Assembly (NCBI GenBank): GCA_910588155.1 | Contig: CAJUPB010000004.1 | Location: 83,134-147,133, forward strand | Reading direction: 5' to 3' | Source of the DNA: an uncultured Christensenellaceae bacterium | GTDB lineage: Bacteria; Bacillota; Clostridia; Christensenellales; Pumilibacteraceae | Length of the DNA: 64,000 nt | Shown: positions 33,105 through 41,954 of the stretch, piece after piece | How positions within the stretch are numbered: position 1 is the stretch's first letter | Layout of the letters: each line of letters starts with the position of its first letter | Translations under genes and position numbers: made by a program | The notes under the pieces: generated by a model | Told to the model about the DNA's origin: nothing | Seen by the model: only the letters and a program-made list of their open reading frames with translations | The model's database searches: none

Positions 33105-34268
33105 TTATTTATTTGCCAATGCAAGCATATAATCCTTTTCCAATTTCAAATGGTAACTCGTCATATCCCAATCGGTTCCGTCCACGTCGAAGTGGCGCAA
33201 TTCTCCGCGCCAGCCGGCAACGTCGTTCATATCCATTCCGTCGTACAGCGGACAGCTGCCTATGACGATTTGTGCGCGGAACACGCTGTCGGCGAAATTG
33301 GTAAGCGCACGAAATGCGTAAAGCCTGTGCAACAAATCATCCGTCGTATACTCCGAAGGCAACATATCATTTAACACAAAGTCGCGGAAACGGACGAACT
33401 TGTCCTCAATCTGCGTCATCAAAAGCGTTTTGTTTCCCGCCGTCTGTCTGTCAATCAGCGGCGCAAACCAAGCGTATCCCGCAGGCAGCGTATTTCCGAG
33501 TGCGCCGAGTTTTTCCTCGTTTATAGTCTTGCTTGCCAGCAAGTCGCTTGCCCCCGCCGTTTTGAAATCGTAGGCAATCATTGCGGAAAGCGCATTGAAA
33601 ATTTCGGCGTAGGTGTCAATCGAGCCTTCCGAAATCTGAATATTCTGGTTCAAAAACCGCGAGGCGGTCAAGCCAATGTCTTCCGCGACACCGTTTACGA
33701 GCATAGCGTTTCTTTCGTTCAACTCGCAACGGGCAAGATAGTTGTATCTGGCAAGATAGTCGCGGTAGCTGTACAGCGACGTATGCTGATAATACGGGCT
33801 GTGCGCGATATTGTACTTGTTCATTTCGTGGTTGCGTTCCTGTATGCCGCCCACGGCAAGATATTCTTCCGTGTACTTTTTAACGTCTGCGGCGCGCAGT
33901 TTTTTATTGTCCGCGTCTCTCTCTCCGTTATACAGCGAAATCGACAGTTCGCACGCCATATACAGAGCGGACACATATCTCGAATCGAGAGCGGGCTGTT
34001 CGCTTTCGTATTTGCCGCGATTCCTCGCAATATAGTTTTCCGCACATTCGAGAGCGCGGGCGCGGTTGCCGAAATCGACGTATATCTTCATCGCATCATA
34101 CGGAAAAAGCGTCACGAACAGAGCGCAAAGCAATGCAATGCACACAAGTGTGGACAATGCGGCGCGCACCGCCGTTTTGACTATCAATGCGGTTGTCGAG
34201 TTACCGCCGTTCGAAGGTTTTTGATTTTCGGTTTGGATTGTCTCCGATTTGTTTTCGTTCTCCGACAC
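33105..34268 (-). CDS. Membrane-anchored helical protein of unknown function
   Basis: The 387-residue product has an acidic, Asn/Ser/Thr-rich cytoplasmic start, one membrane helix at about residues 35-57 and an extracellular, mostly alpha-helical domain rich in Ala, Tyr and Asn, with TPR-like periodicity. No family is recognised. The start is the GTG at 34268, nine bases after GAAAGGAG. An upstream in-frame TTG at 34307 lacks a site. It is first in the operon with gpsA and the SLOG gene. A weak promoter (TATACT at 34339-34344) precedes it. Confidence 0.7.
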   Translation of the reverse strand: MSENENKSETIQTENQKPSNGGNSTTALIVKTAVRAALSTLVCIALLCALFVTLFPYDAMKIYVDFGNRARALECAENYIARNRGKYESEQPALDSRYVSALYMACELSISLYNGERDADNKKLRAADVKKYTEEYLAVGGIQERNHEMNKYNIAHSPYYQHTSLYSYRDYLARYNYLARCELNERNAMLVNGVAEDIGLTASRFLNQNIQISEGSIDTYAEIFNALSAMIAYDFKTAGASDLLASKTINEEKLGALGNTLPAGYAWFAPLIDRQTAGNKTLLMTQIEDKFVRFRDFVLNDMLPSEYTTDDLLHRLYAFRALTNFADSVFRAQIVIGSCPLYDGMDMNDVAGWRGELRHFDVDGTDWDMTSYHLKLEKDYMLALANK

Positions 34269-34410
34269 TGAAAAAAACTCCTTTCGGTTTGGATATTTGC
34301 TTTTCAAACGGTTGCCTTTTTTGCAAGCAACACATAAAAGTATAGCACATATTTTCCCATAAGGAAAGTATTTCGAATTGATTTTTGACGCGACAGCAGA
34401 TTTTTACTCA

Positions 34411-34445
34411 AAAAAAACAGTCGCTCTCAATAAAAAGAGCGACTG
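34411..34445 (-). terminator. Terminator of the small lipoprotein gene
   Basis: Perfect 10-bp stem CAGTCGCTCT/AGAGCGACTG (34418-34427, 34436-34445) followed by T residues on the minus strand. Confidence 0.85.
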
Positions 34446-34464
34446 CCGACAATATCTATATATT

Positions 34465-35148
34465 TCAGTTTTTTATGCCGATGACCTGCGCCGTCTTTCT
34501 GTCTATCAGCGCGGCATACGTGTTTTCGCCGACAAACGCGACGTACCAATAATAGCCGCCGTCGGCATTTATGGGGTTGGCAATCAAACGCACATAAATC
34601 TCGCAATCGAATCCCCCACCCTTTTTCAGCGGTTTCAGCTCTTCTTTAAGCGCGGAAATTGCCGTGTCGAGCGCGCGGTCGGCGTCTATGTCGTCATCTT
34701 CGCAAACGGTGTTCAACGATATGTTTTCGCTCAAATTGCCGAGCTTTATATTCAGCAAAAGCTGCGGTTCTTTGGCCCTGCAATCGAGTTCCGCGGAATA
34801 CGATTCGCCGAACGGGTGAACGGTCAATATCCCCGTGTGCGCCACGCCGTCTATCGTGACGGCATAACCGTACATCATATTCGGCGCGAACTCTTTCGGC
34901 TTCACCGTTATGACGGTAAATTCTTTTTTGGTACCCGTCGAACCGTCGGGCGCAAAAGGCTGTTCGTGCACGCCGGAAACCGCCGTCACTTCGAACTTTT
35001 CCGTGAAACCCGTGTATACGACATCGCGAAGTTCCGAAATGTTTTTTTCGTATTTTTCCGTTGCTCCGCCGCACCCGAAAAATACAAGCGACAGCGTCAA
35101 AACCGCCGCAGTAAACGCAATATATTTGGAAATACGAACTTTCTTCAT
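34465..35148 (-). CDS. Small lipoprotein of unknown function
   Basis: The 227-residue product has a lipoprotein signal (MKKVRISKYIAF..., lipobox VFFGC around residue 26) and a mature part of beta strands with a C-terminal PepSY-like ending: WYVAFVGENTYAALIDRKTAQVIGI, the kind of segment seen in PepSY/YpmB-type domains. No enzyme motif is present. The start is uncertain: ATG 35148 gives a proper signal peptide, but GGAGG is 17 bases away and another ATG lies at 35178. Confidence 0.65.
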   Translation of the reverse strand: MKKVRISKYIAFTAAVLTLSLVFFGCGGATEKYEKNISELRDVVYTGFTEKFEVTAVSGVHEQPFAPDGSTGTKKEFTVITVKPKEFAPNMMYGYAVTIDGVAHTGILTVHPFGESYSAELDCRAKEPQLLLNIKLGNLSENISLNTVCEDDDIDADRALDTAISALKEELKPLKKGGGFDCEIYVRLIANPINADGGYYWYVAFVGENTYAALIDRKTAQVIGIKN

Positions 35149-35194
35149 ACCGTATTTATATTTTGCCTCCGACCGCATTATGCCTTTTTTCGAC

Positions 35195-35224
35195 AAAATA
35201 AAAGAGCGTGCATTTTACACGCTC
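35195..35224 (-). terminator. Terminator beyond the repeat array, for the V-ATPase transcript
   Basis: GAGCGTG/CACGCTC stem (35204-35210, 35218-35224) with a T-rich tail on the minus strand. It is the first terminator-like site after ntpD, 475 bases downstream, so the repeat array probably lies in the operon's 3' untranslated region. Confidence 0.6.
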
Positions 35225-35230
35225 CCCATA

Positions 35231-35703
35231 AATACGAAGTTTATACGTTCTGCTATGCGGCGAAAGCAAGAAAGACAAGGCGCACGCGGCTTTTCGAGGG
35301 GGGGGTGCGCTTTGACGTACACGACCCGAAGAAAAACGCAAGTGCAACTCCGTTTCATATCGGAAGACGCAGAAACGAGCAGTACAAGGAAAACAAGATT
35401 TTTCGACGGGGAGTTTACTTCCCGTAAATGACCCCGAGAAAAATCGACGTTTGACACAGTAATGCGAAGTTTATACGTCATATCGGAAGACGCAGAAACG
35501 AGCAGTACAAGGGACGGGGAGTTTACTTCCCGTAAATGACCCCGAGAAAAATCGACGTTTGACACGGTAATGCGAAGTTTATACGTCCTGCGAGGTGTCG
35601 AAAGCAAGCAAGACAAGGCGCACGCGGCTTTTCGAGGGGAGTGTACTTTGACGTACACGACCCGAAGAAAAACGCAAGTGCAACGCCGTATTGCGACGCT
35701 TAC
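35231..35703. repeat. Array of four related intergenic repeats with conserved hairpin
   Basis: Four units of about 105-125 bases stand in tandem in order A-B-B-A. The two B units share nearly identical stretches 35357-35390 and 35480-35513, and again from the hairpin to 35479 and 35585. Each unit has GGGGAG, a hairpin, GACCC(C)G, then a stretch ending in TGCGA-G-TTATACG. Hairpin arms: 35305-35310/35317-35322 (degenerate), 35413-35418/35424-35429, 35521-35526/35532-35537 and 35641-35646/35653-35658. The last unit ends on the stop codon of ntpD. The same element recurs at 63691-64000. Confidence 0.85.
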
Positions 35704-36344
35704 GGCTCCTCGGATTGCATTAGGGATTTGACCTTCATCAACCTCACAATACTCCCTCTCTCGTTTTCGTCGAGTTTCATAACTATATATTTGATGGTTT
35801 CGGTGAGTTGCGGTATCATCACGTATTCGAGCGCGTTTACTCTGCGCCTGTTCTTTTCTATTTCCTCGGCAAGCATATTGCAGGTCTTTTCCACCTGCGC
35901 CAGCCGCAACAGTTTTTCCATCAGTTCGTTTATCTTTTCGATTGCCGTATCCAAATCGGACGCGGCGGAAACCAATGAGTACGGCAACGCGTCGACGCCG
36001 CTTGCCGCACCGTCGAAAGCAATCTGCACCACGGGCACTTCCACGCCCATAACGTTTTCCATAGAGGTTTCCACGCTCGCCTTTCTCGCGGGCATACAAA
36101 GCGTTTCGGCAAGTTCCGTCTTGCTCATAACCGCCTTGGCAAGCGTAAACGATTTCATTGCTTCGGCAAGGTCGGTTTCCGTTTCCTCGCGCAGACGTTT
36201 GTTTTCCTTTACGTACGACAGAAAGCGTCTGACCATTTCGTCGGACTTGTCTTTCAAAAGCTTGTGTCCGCGCTGTGCCGTTTTCAATCTCGCTTTGAGC
36301 CGCCGCAGTTCCATACGCGTGGGATTTACCGCAAGTCTGCTCAT
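35700..36344 (-). CDS. ntpD: V-type ATP synthase/ATPase subunit D
   Basis: The 214-residue protein is the central-shaft subunit of the V1 part. It is almost wholly helical with long N- and C-terminal coiled-coil helices, starting NPTRMELRRLKARLKTAQRGHKLLKDKSDEM, the conserved subunit D opening that inserts in the A3B3 ring. It overlaps subunit B by four bases. Its stop codon lies inside the last copy of the repeat array. Confidence 0.93.
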   Translation of the reverse strand: MSRLAVNPTRMELRRLKARLKTAQRGHKLLKDKSDEMVRRFLSYVKENKRLREETETDLAEAMKSFTLAKAVMSKTELAETLCMPARKASVETSMENVMGVEVPVVQIAFDGAASGVDALPYSLVSAASDLDTAIEKINELMEKLLRLAQVEKTCNMLAEEIEKNRRRVNALEYVMIPQLTETIKYIVMKLDENERGSIVRLMKVKSLMQSEEP

Positions 36345-37732
36345 ACGTTGTCCTCTTTTTTACCGCCGTCGAAATACTTTTCTATATAGACGTCCTTTAT
36401 GCGTTTCAACTCGCTTCTCGGCAAAATTTTAAGAAGTTCCCAACCTATATTCAAAGTTTCTTCTATATTCCTGTTAGCGGAAAAACCCTGCGAAACATAG
36501 CGGCGTTCGAACTCCTCCGCAAACTTCGCGTACTTTTTGTCCACTTCCGTCAGGGCTGCGTCGCCGAGTATTGCCGACAGCTCTTTTGCCTCTTTGCCGC
36601 GAGCATATGCCGCAAACAGCTGATTCATAGTGTCGGCGTGGTCCTCTCGCGTTTTGCCCTTGCCTATGCCCTTGTCTTTAAGTCTGGACAAACTGGGAAG
36701 CACGTCTATCGGCGGATTATAACCCTTTTTGTACAATTCGCGCGACAGTATTATCTGACCTTCCGTTATATATCCCGTGAGGTCCGGTATCGGATGCGTC
36801 TTGTCGTCCTCCGGCATAGTAAGCATCGGTATCTGCGTTATCGAGCCCTTTTTGCCGCGTATTCTGCCCGCCCTCTCGTATATGGACGCAAGGTCGGTAT
36901 AGAGATATCCGGGATAGCCGCGTCTGCCGGGGACTTCCTTTCGTGCCGCCGACACTTCGCGCAGGGCTTCCGCATAGTTGGTTATGTCCGTCATTATGAC
37001 GAGCACGTGCATATCCTTTTCGAATGCGAGATATTCCGCCGCCGTCAAAGCCATTCTCGGCGTGGAGATACGTTCAATCGCGGGGTCGTCGGCAAGGTTC
37101 ATAAACAGCACGGTTCTGTCAATCGCGCCCGTCTCGCGGAAGTCGTTTACGAAAAACTCGGCCTCCTCGTAGGTTATGCCTATCGCCGCAAACACGACGG
37201 CGAACGACTCCTGCGTCCCGAGCACTTTCGCCTGTCTGGCTATCTGTGCGGCGAGATTGGCGTGCGGCAGACCGCTTGCCGAAAACACCGGAAGCTTTTG
37301 ACCTCTGACAAGTGTGTTGAGACCGTCGATTGCCGACACTCCTGTCTGTATGAACTCGTCGGGATAGTCGCGCGCCGCAGGGTTGAGAGGCTGACCGTTT
37401 ATGTCGGCATATCTGTCGGGGATTATCGGCGCGCCGCCGTCCTTGGGTTTGCCCATACCGTCGAACACTCTTCCGAGCATATCTTCCGATACGGCAAGCT
37501 CTATGCTCTTACCCAAAAAGCGGGCTTTCGCCGTGCTGATTTTCAAGCCCTGGCTGACCTCGAAAAGCTGCACGAGGGCTTTATCGCGGTTGACTTCCAG
37601 CACCTTGCCCTGTCTGATTTCGCCGCTTGCCTGTTCTATTTCCACAAGCTCGTTATACTTGACGTTTTCCACGCCCTCGACGAGCATCAGCGGTCCGACG
37701 ACTTCGCTTATACTGCGATACTCTTTTAACAT
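36341..37732 (-). CDS. ntpB: V-type ATPase subunit B
   Basis: The 463-residue non-catalytic nucleotide-site subunit forms the A3B3 hexamer with subunit A. Landmarks: YRSISEVVGPLMLVEGVE at the start, IPDRYADINGQPLNPAARDYPDEFIQTG near 115, KLPVFSASGLPHANLAAQIARQ near 150 (degenerate P-loop as usual for B), and SRLKDKGIGKGKTREDHADT near 375. The correct start is ATG 37732, overlapping the stop of subunit A by one base with an AGGGAG site. The open frame further upstream is only a shadow of subunit A. Confidence 0.96.
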   Translation of the reverse strand: MLKEYRSISEVVGPLMLVEGVENVKYNELVEIEQASGEIRQGKVLEVNRDKALVQLFEVSQGLKISTAKARFLGKSIELAVSEDMLGRVFDGMGKPKDGGAPIIPDRYADINGQPLNPAARDYPDEFIQTGVSAIDGLNTLVRGQKLPVFSASGLPHANLAAQIARQAKVLGTQESFAVVFAAIGITYEEAEFFVNDFRETGAIDRTVLFMNLADDPAIERISTPRMALTAAEYLAFEKDMHVLVIMTDITNYAEALREVSAARKEVPGRRGYPGYLYTDLASIYERAGRIRGKKGSITQIPMLTMPEDDKTHPIPDLTGYITEGQIILSRELYKKGYNPPIDVLPSLSRLKDKGIGKGKTREDHADTMNQLFAAYARGKEAKELSAILGDAALTEVDKKYAKFAEEFERRYVSQGFSANRNIEETLNIGWELLKILPRSELKRIKDVYIEKYFDGGKKEDNV

Positions 37733-39495
37733 TATACACTCTCCCTGCCGACAAGCGCGCCAAGCTCGGCACGCATCTGCCTGTCTATCTCGTCGAACTC
37801 GGCGAGATTCTTTTCCTCTATATATTTGCTTCTGCCGATACGTTCTTTTGCCGCTATCGCAAGCACGTCGTCCAAAGACGCGCCCGAAGTCAAGGCGTCT
37901 TCCGACTGTTTGTGACAGTCTACGATGAGCTTCAACATTCTGTATTGTTTTTCGAGCGACGCATACGTATCCACCTCGTGGAAAGCGTTCTGATGCAGAT
38001 AGTCTTCTCTCAAAGACTTCGCCGCTTCCATCGTAAGCCTGTCGCGCGGCGACAGAGCGTCCATACCGACAAGGCGGACTATCTCGTCGAGCTGCGCTTC
38101 CTCCTGCAAAAGACGCATTGCCTGCGCCCTGTATGCGTTGAAATCGGCTGCGACGTTTGCCGAATACCAACCGCTCAAACGGTCGGAATAAAGGCTGTAA
38201 CTCACCAACCAATCTATTGCGGGGAAATGCCTTTTATACGCGAGAGCGCTGGAAAGCCCCCAATAGACTTTGACTATGCGCAACGTCGCCTGCGACACCG
38301 GTTCGGACATATCGCCGCCCGGAGGAGACACCGCGCCTATCGCGGTGACCGAGCCTATACGCTCCTTGCTCGACAGCGCGGACACTATTCCCGCACGTTC
38401 GTAAAACTCCGCGAGGCGGCTGGACAGGTATGCCGGGTAGCCTTCTTCGCCCGGCATTTCCTCCAAGCGTCCCGACATCTCGCGCAGAGCTTCCGCCCAA
38501 CGCGACGTGGAATCCGCCATTATCGCCACGCTGTATCCCATATCTCTGAAATACTCGGCAATGGTTATTCCCGTGTAAATACTCGCCTCTCTTGCCGCGA
38601 CGGGCATATCCGACGTGTTGGCAATCAGCACTGTGCGCTTCATAAGCGGCTTGCCCGTTTTGGGGTCGTTGAGTTGCGGAAATTCGTTCAGCACGTCCGT
38701 CATTTCGTTGCCGCGTTCCCCGCAGCCGACATACACGATTATGTCGGCGTCCGCCCACTTTGCAAGCTGATGCTGAACGACGGTTTTGCCGCTTCCGAAA
38801 GGACCCGGAACCGCGGCGACTCCGCCTTCGGCTATCGGGAACAGCGTGTCAATCACGCGTTGTCCCGTGACGAGCGGACGGGAGGGCGCTATCTTCGTCT
38901 TATACGGTCTGCCGCGTCTGACGGGCCATTTCTGCGACATACGAATATTGACTTTTTCGCCCTCTTCGTTTTTCAGCACTGCCACGATTTCGTCGACGGT
39001 GAAGCTGCCCTCTTCTATCTTTTCGATGACGCCGCTCTTATTGGGCGGAATCATTATTCTGTGCTCCACGACTTCGTTTTCCGCGACGGTACCTATTATA
39101 TCGCCGGCTTCCACCTTGTCGCCCACCTTTGCTACCGGGCGGAAGTCCCATTTCTTCTTTTTGTCGAGTGCGGGAACATCGAGTCCGCGACCTATTCTGT
39201 CGCCGCTCTTTTCCACGAGCTTGGCAAGCGGACGCTGTATGCCGTCGTATATGCTTTCTATGAGTCCCGGTCCGAGTTCCACGGAAAGAGGCGCATTCGT
39301 GGACACGACTTCCTCGCCGGGTCCGAGCATACTCGTTTCCTCGTAGACCTGAATGGACGCCTTGTCGCCGCGAAGCTCTATGACCTCGCCGATGAGTTTC
39401 TTTTCGGAAACTCTGACGACGTCGTACATTTTGACGTCCGCCATTCCTTCCGCCACTATCAGCGGACCGCTGACTTTTATTATCTTACCTTTCAC
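37732..39495 (-). CDS. ntpA: V-type ATPase catalytic subunit A
   Basis: The 587-residue subunit hydrolyses or makes ATP. It has the Walker A loop GPFGSGKTVVQHQ near residue 233, the A-subunit non-homologous insertion before it, the catalytic Glu in CGERGNEMTDVL near 257, Walker B-like SVAIMADSTSRWAEALRE near 325 and ISPPGGDMSEPV-type loop (VSPPGGDMSEP) near 388. The start is GTG, eight bases after GGAGG. Confidence 0.97.
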   Translation of the reverse strand: MKGKIIKVSGPLIVAEGMADVKMYDVVRVSEKKLIGEVIELRGDKASIQVYEETSMLGPGEEVVSTNAPLSVELGPGLIESIYDGIQRPLAKLVEKSGDRIGRGLDVPALDKKKKWDFRPVAKVGDKVEAGDIIGTVAENEVVEHRIMIPPNKSGVIEKIEEGSFTVDEIVAVLKNEEGEKVNIRMSQKWPVRRGRPYKTKIAPSRPLVTGQRVIDTLFPIAEGGVAAVPGPFGSGKTVVQHQLAKWADADIIVYVGCGERGNEMTDVLNEFPQLNDPKTGKPLMKRTVLIANTSDMPVAAREASIYTGITIAEYFRDMGYSVAIMADSTSRWAEALREMSGRLEEMPGEEGYPAYLSSRLAEFYERAGIVSALSSKERIGSVTAIGAVSPPGGDMSEPVSQATLRIVKVYWGLSSALAYKRHFPAIDWLVSYSLYSDRLSGWYSANVAADFNAYRAQAMRLLQEEAQLDEIVRLVGMDALSPRDRLTMEAAKSLREDYLHQNAFHEVDTYASLEKQYRMLKLIVDCHKQSEDALTSGASLDDVLAIAAKERIGRSKYIEEKNLAEFDEIDRQMRAELGALVGRESV

Positions 39496-39529
39496 AGAGT
39501 TTACCTCCGACTTAAAGTCTGTTTTGAAT

Positions 39530-39850
39530 TTATTTGAAAATATCCACGCCGACGGCTTTTTCCACGTCTCTGCTTATACCCGCCATTCCGAAGCCGTTCG
39601 TACCGCTCGCCGACGGTATCGGAATGACCACGGGAAACGGCTGCGATTTCAATTCCTCTATTTGTTTTTCCAACATAACGGCGATATTTTCCGTCACGAA
39701 CACTATCGCGTATTTTTCGCTCACAAGGCGTTTCAACGTCTGCAATGCGTTCATTTCGTTGTCTGCGGTGAACACCTCCGCGCCCGCCGCCTTGAAAAGC
39801 TCCACGCTGTCGCCGTCGCCGAGAACGGCTATCTTACCCGATTCTTTCAA
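39530..39850 (-). CDS. ntpG: V-type ATPase subunit F
   Basis: The 106-residue protein has the CheY-like fold of central-stalk subunit F: KIAVLGDGDSVELFKAAGAEVF at the start and YAIVFVTENIAVMLEKQIEEL in the middle. I chose TTG at 39850, which gives a four-base overlap (TTGA) with the subunit C stop and follows AGGTGG by five bases. A GTG at 39859 is the alternative. Confidence 0.9.
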   Translation of the reverse strand: MKESGKIAVLGDGDSVELFKAAGAEVFTADNEMNALQTLKRLVSEKYAIVFVTENIAVMLEKQIEELKSQPFPVVIPIPSASGTNGFGMAGISRDVEKAVGVDIFK

Positions 39851-40818
39851 AATGACCACCTCACGCGCTTATTTATCTCCTCTCTCGCGCCGTTTCTGAT
39901 GCAGGTGACAATCGTGCCGACCGTCTTATATTCGTTCAACGCCGCGGCGTAATAATGCAACGTCGGGGCTTCCGACAGCAGGTTTTCTATGTCTCCGTCG
40001 AAAAACGAGCTTTCTATCGCGCCCGCGTCGCTCTCGAATGCCGGCAATGCGGCGAAACCGCCGTTTGACACGCGCTTTAAAATATCGTAATATTCGGTTT
40101 CGGCAAAGTGCGACGCGAAGTTCTCCCAACCGTCTTTCGCGGCTTCGTTCAAGACTTCGAAATCAATCGAACCGCCATTTAAAAACATTGCTTCCAAATC
40201 CGCCGTGGGTACTTTCAGCCGCATAGCTCGCAATGCCGCCGTGAGATTGGCAAAATCTATTTTCGCGGTCACATACTTTTTTACCGCCTTGCCGCACTTT
40301 TTGGCTTTGGCGCGCATTTCGGCGTACATAGCCTCCGTGAGCACGGCATCTATACGTGCGGCGGAAAGCGGCTTTTGCAAATTCGCCTCGTCGAGTTTTT
40401 TCAGCGCATCAGCAAGTATGTCCGAACAAGCCGAATAATCGCCCTTTTCCGCGCACTCGCTCACGTCGTTTAAGAGCGGATAAAGCGCATCCGTCCGCGG
40501 CGTGACGCCGAGCTTGAACTTATAGCGTGCCTTGACGTTGTTATACGCAAAACGCATCAAAAGCACCGCCGCGGTGTTCTCGTCGAAGCAGTCGCTTTCC
40601 ACAAAGTTTATGAGGCGATTGATTTCCGCTTCAATCAACGCATCCGCGTCAAAATCCGCGGTTGCGTGAAGCTGCGAGCCGTATCCGTAATCCACGAGCA
40701 TTTTGCCGAGATTGTCGGCATCCGCTTCCGCCAGACGGCGCAGTTTTTCCTGCGACAGCAATCTTCCCTCGTTTTGCTTTGCCAATGTATTCGCGTATAT
40801 TTTCGTCGTTACAGCCAT
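39847..40818 (-). CDS. ntpC: V-type ATPase subunit C (d-type collar)
   Basis: The 323-residue helical protein links the central stalk to the membrane ring. It opens TKIYANTLAKQNEGRLLSQEKLRRL and contains repeated three-helix bundles with FAYNNVKARYKFKLG near 105, the pattern of archaeal/bacterial subunit C. The ATG at 40818 is ten bases after the subunit E stop. The frame's upstream extension is not used. Confidence 0.92.
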   Translation of the reverse strand: MAVTTKIYANTLAKQNEGRLLSQEKLRRLAEADADNLGKMLVDYGYGSQLHATADFDADALIEAEINRLINFVESDCFDENTAAVLLMRFAYNNVKARYKFKLGVTPRTDALYPLLNDVSECAEKGDYSACSDILADALKKLDEANLQKPLSAARIDAVLTEAMYAEMRAKAKKCGKAVKKYVTAKIDFANLTAALRAMRLKVPTADLEAMFLNGGSIDFEVLNEAAKDGWENFASHFAETEYYDILKRVSNGGFAALPAFESDAGAIESSFFDGDIENLLSEAPTLHYYAAALNEYKTVGTIVTCIRNGAREEINKRVRWSF

Positions 40819-40828
40819 TAAAACCGTC

Positions 40829-41410
40829 CTATTTGAAAAGCCTTGCGGCAATCTCGCCCTCCGTGGAGGAACGCAACTGTTTGACTATCGTTTCGAAAGT
40901 CAGATTTTTGTCGCACTTATAGCCGACGAGAACTATGCCGCCCTTGCCCTTATGCTGTCTGCCCGACAGAGTCAAGTCCTTGCCTATCGCCGCGCCGAGC
41001 GAAGTTGCCCAATCGTAATTGAGGCGTTTTGCGTCGCGCTCCGAAATCATTATCTCGTCGCCGTCGTCGGCATAACGTTTCACAAGCTCGCCTATAAACT
41101 CGCGGTATACGTTGTCCGTCATATTCAACATCTTGATTATAGCCGCTTCGTAAACCTTGTCTATGACAGCCTGTTTGGCGGCAAGCAACTGCTTTCTGCC
41201 GTCCAGAGCGGCAAGCGTGAGTTTGCGCTCCGCCGCCCTCTCCGCCTGCTCTTTCGCCGCCCGAATGCGCTGTTGCCGCTCCTTTTCCAATGAGTTGCGG
41301 GTCTGCTGTAAAAGCGCGTCCTTTTCGGCGAGCGCATCGTTTACGATTCCCTCCGCCTTTTTCTCGGCTTCGGAAATTATGCTGTTTATAATCGCTTCTT
41401 TTCCGTCCAT
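40829..41410 (-). CDS. ntpE: V-type ATPase subunit E (peripheral stalk)
   Basis: The 193-residue product has a long N-terminal charged helix (EAEKKAEGIVNDALAEKDALL, then Arg/Lys/Glu-rich to about 70) that pairs with subunit G/H to form the stator, and a compact C-terminal domain (GGIVLVGYKCDKNLTFETIVKQLRSSTEGEIA). GGGAG lies five bases before the ATG. Confidence 0.93.
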   Translation of the reverse strand: MDGKEAIINSIISEAEKKAEGIVNDALAEKDALLQQTRNSLEKERQQRIRAAKEQAERAAERKLTLAALDGRKQLLAAKQAVIDKVYEAAIIKMLNMTDNVYREFIGELVKRYADDGDEIMISERDAKRLNYDWATSLGAAIGKDLTLSGRQHKGKGGIVLVGYKCDKNLTFETIVKQLRSSTEGEIAARLFK

Positions 41411-41426
41411 TGTGACTCCCGTTTTT

Positions 41427-41906
41427 TTATGCTCCGATGGGCAAAAGCAGCACGCCGAGCAGAGATACTATGAGTGCGAATATCGCAAAAATTTCCACCA
41501 TAACCGCAAAAAGTATAGCGTGACCGACCTGTTTTTCCTGCTTGCCGAGAAGGTTGATGCCGCTGACGACGACCATACCCTGCGTTATTGCCGAAACGAA
41601 ACCGACTATTGCTATCGGCAGGCACAGGCACAGGAGAGCTATCCCCTGCTGAACCGTGACGTCCGCGACGGGTCCGCCGAGTACATTGAGCTTGACAAGC
41701 ATTATGAACGCCACGACGAAGCCGTAAAGTCCCTGCGAGGACGGCAGCAGTTGCAACACCATCGCGTTACCGAATTTCGTCGGGTCTTTGCTCATAAGCG
41801 CGCTTGCGGCTTGTCCCGCTCTGCCCACGCCGATTGCCGAACCGACGCCCGAAAGCAGTATTGCAATCGCGGCACCTATGAGTGCGTAAAAATGTCCCAT
41901 TCCCAT
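41427..41906 (-). CDS. ntpK: V-type ATPase membrane ring subunit K (proteolipid)
   Basis: The 159-residue protein has four membrane helices, two fused hairpins as in the 16-kDa proteolipid of Enterococcus hirae. Only the second hairpin carries the ion-binding acid, Glu138 in AVMVEIFAIF. Residues matching the NtpK Na+ ligands (Leu61, Thr64, Gln65, Gln110, Glu139) are Leu54, Ser57, Gln58, Gln109 and Glu138, and Tyr61 of QGLYGF matches Tyr68. That predicts Na+ rather than H+ transport, by comparison with the known structure. Confidence 0.95.
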   Translation of the reverse strand: MGMGHFYALIGAAIAILLSGVGSAIGVGRAGQAASALMSKDPTKFGNAMVLQLLPSSQGLYGFVVAFIMLVKLNVLGGPVADVTVQQGIALLCLCLPIAIVGFVSAITQGMVVVSGINLLGKQEKQVGHAILFAVMVEIFAIFALIVSLLGVLLLPIGA

Positions 41907-41954
41907 AATTGTCTTTATACCTCCGTAAAATAGATTCTTTATTCAGTGATTTTG

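Noticed and set aside
35231..35703. CRISPR array
   Set aside because: Units are over 100 bases, diverged, with no unique spacers of even length and no cas genes. They are ordinary interspersed repeats.
37733..38212. Upstream extension of the ATPase subunit B frame
   Set aside because: It lies wholly inside subunit A in another frame, and subunit B has a proper start at 37732.
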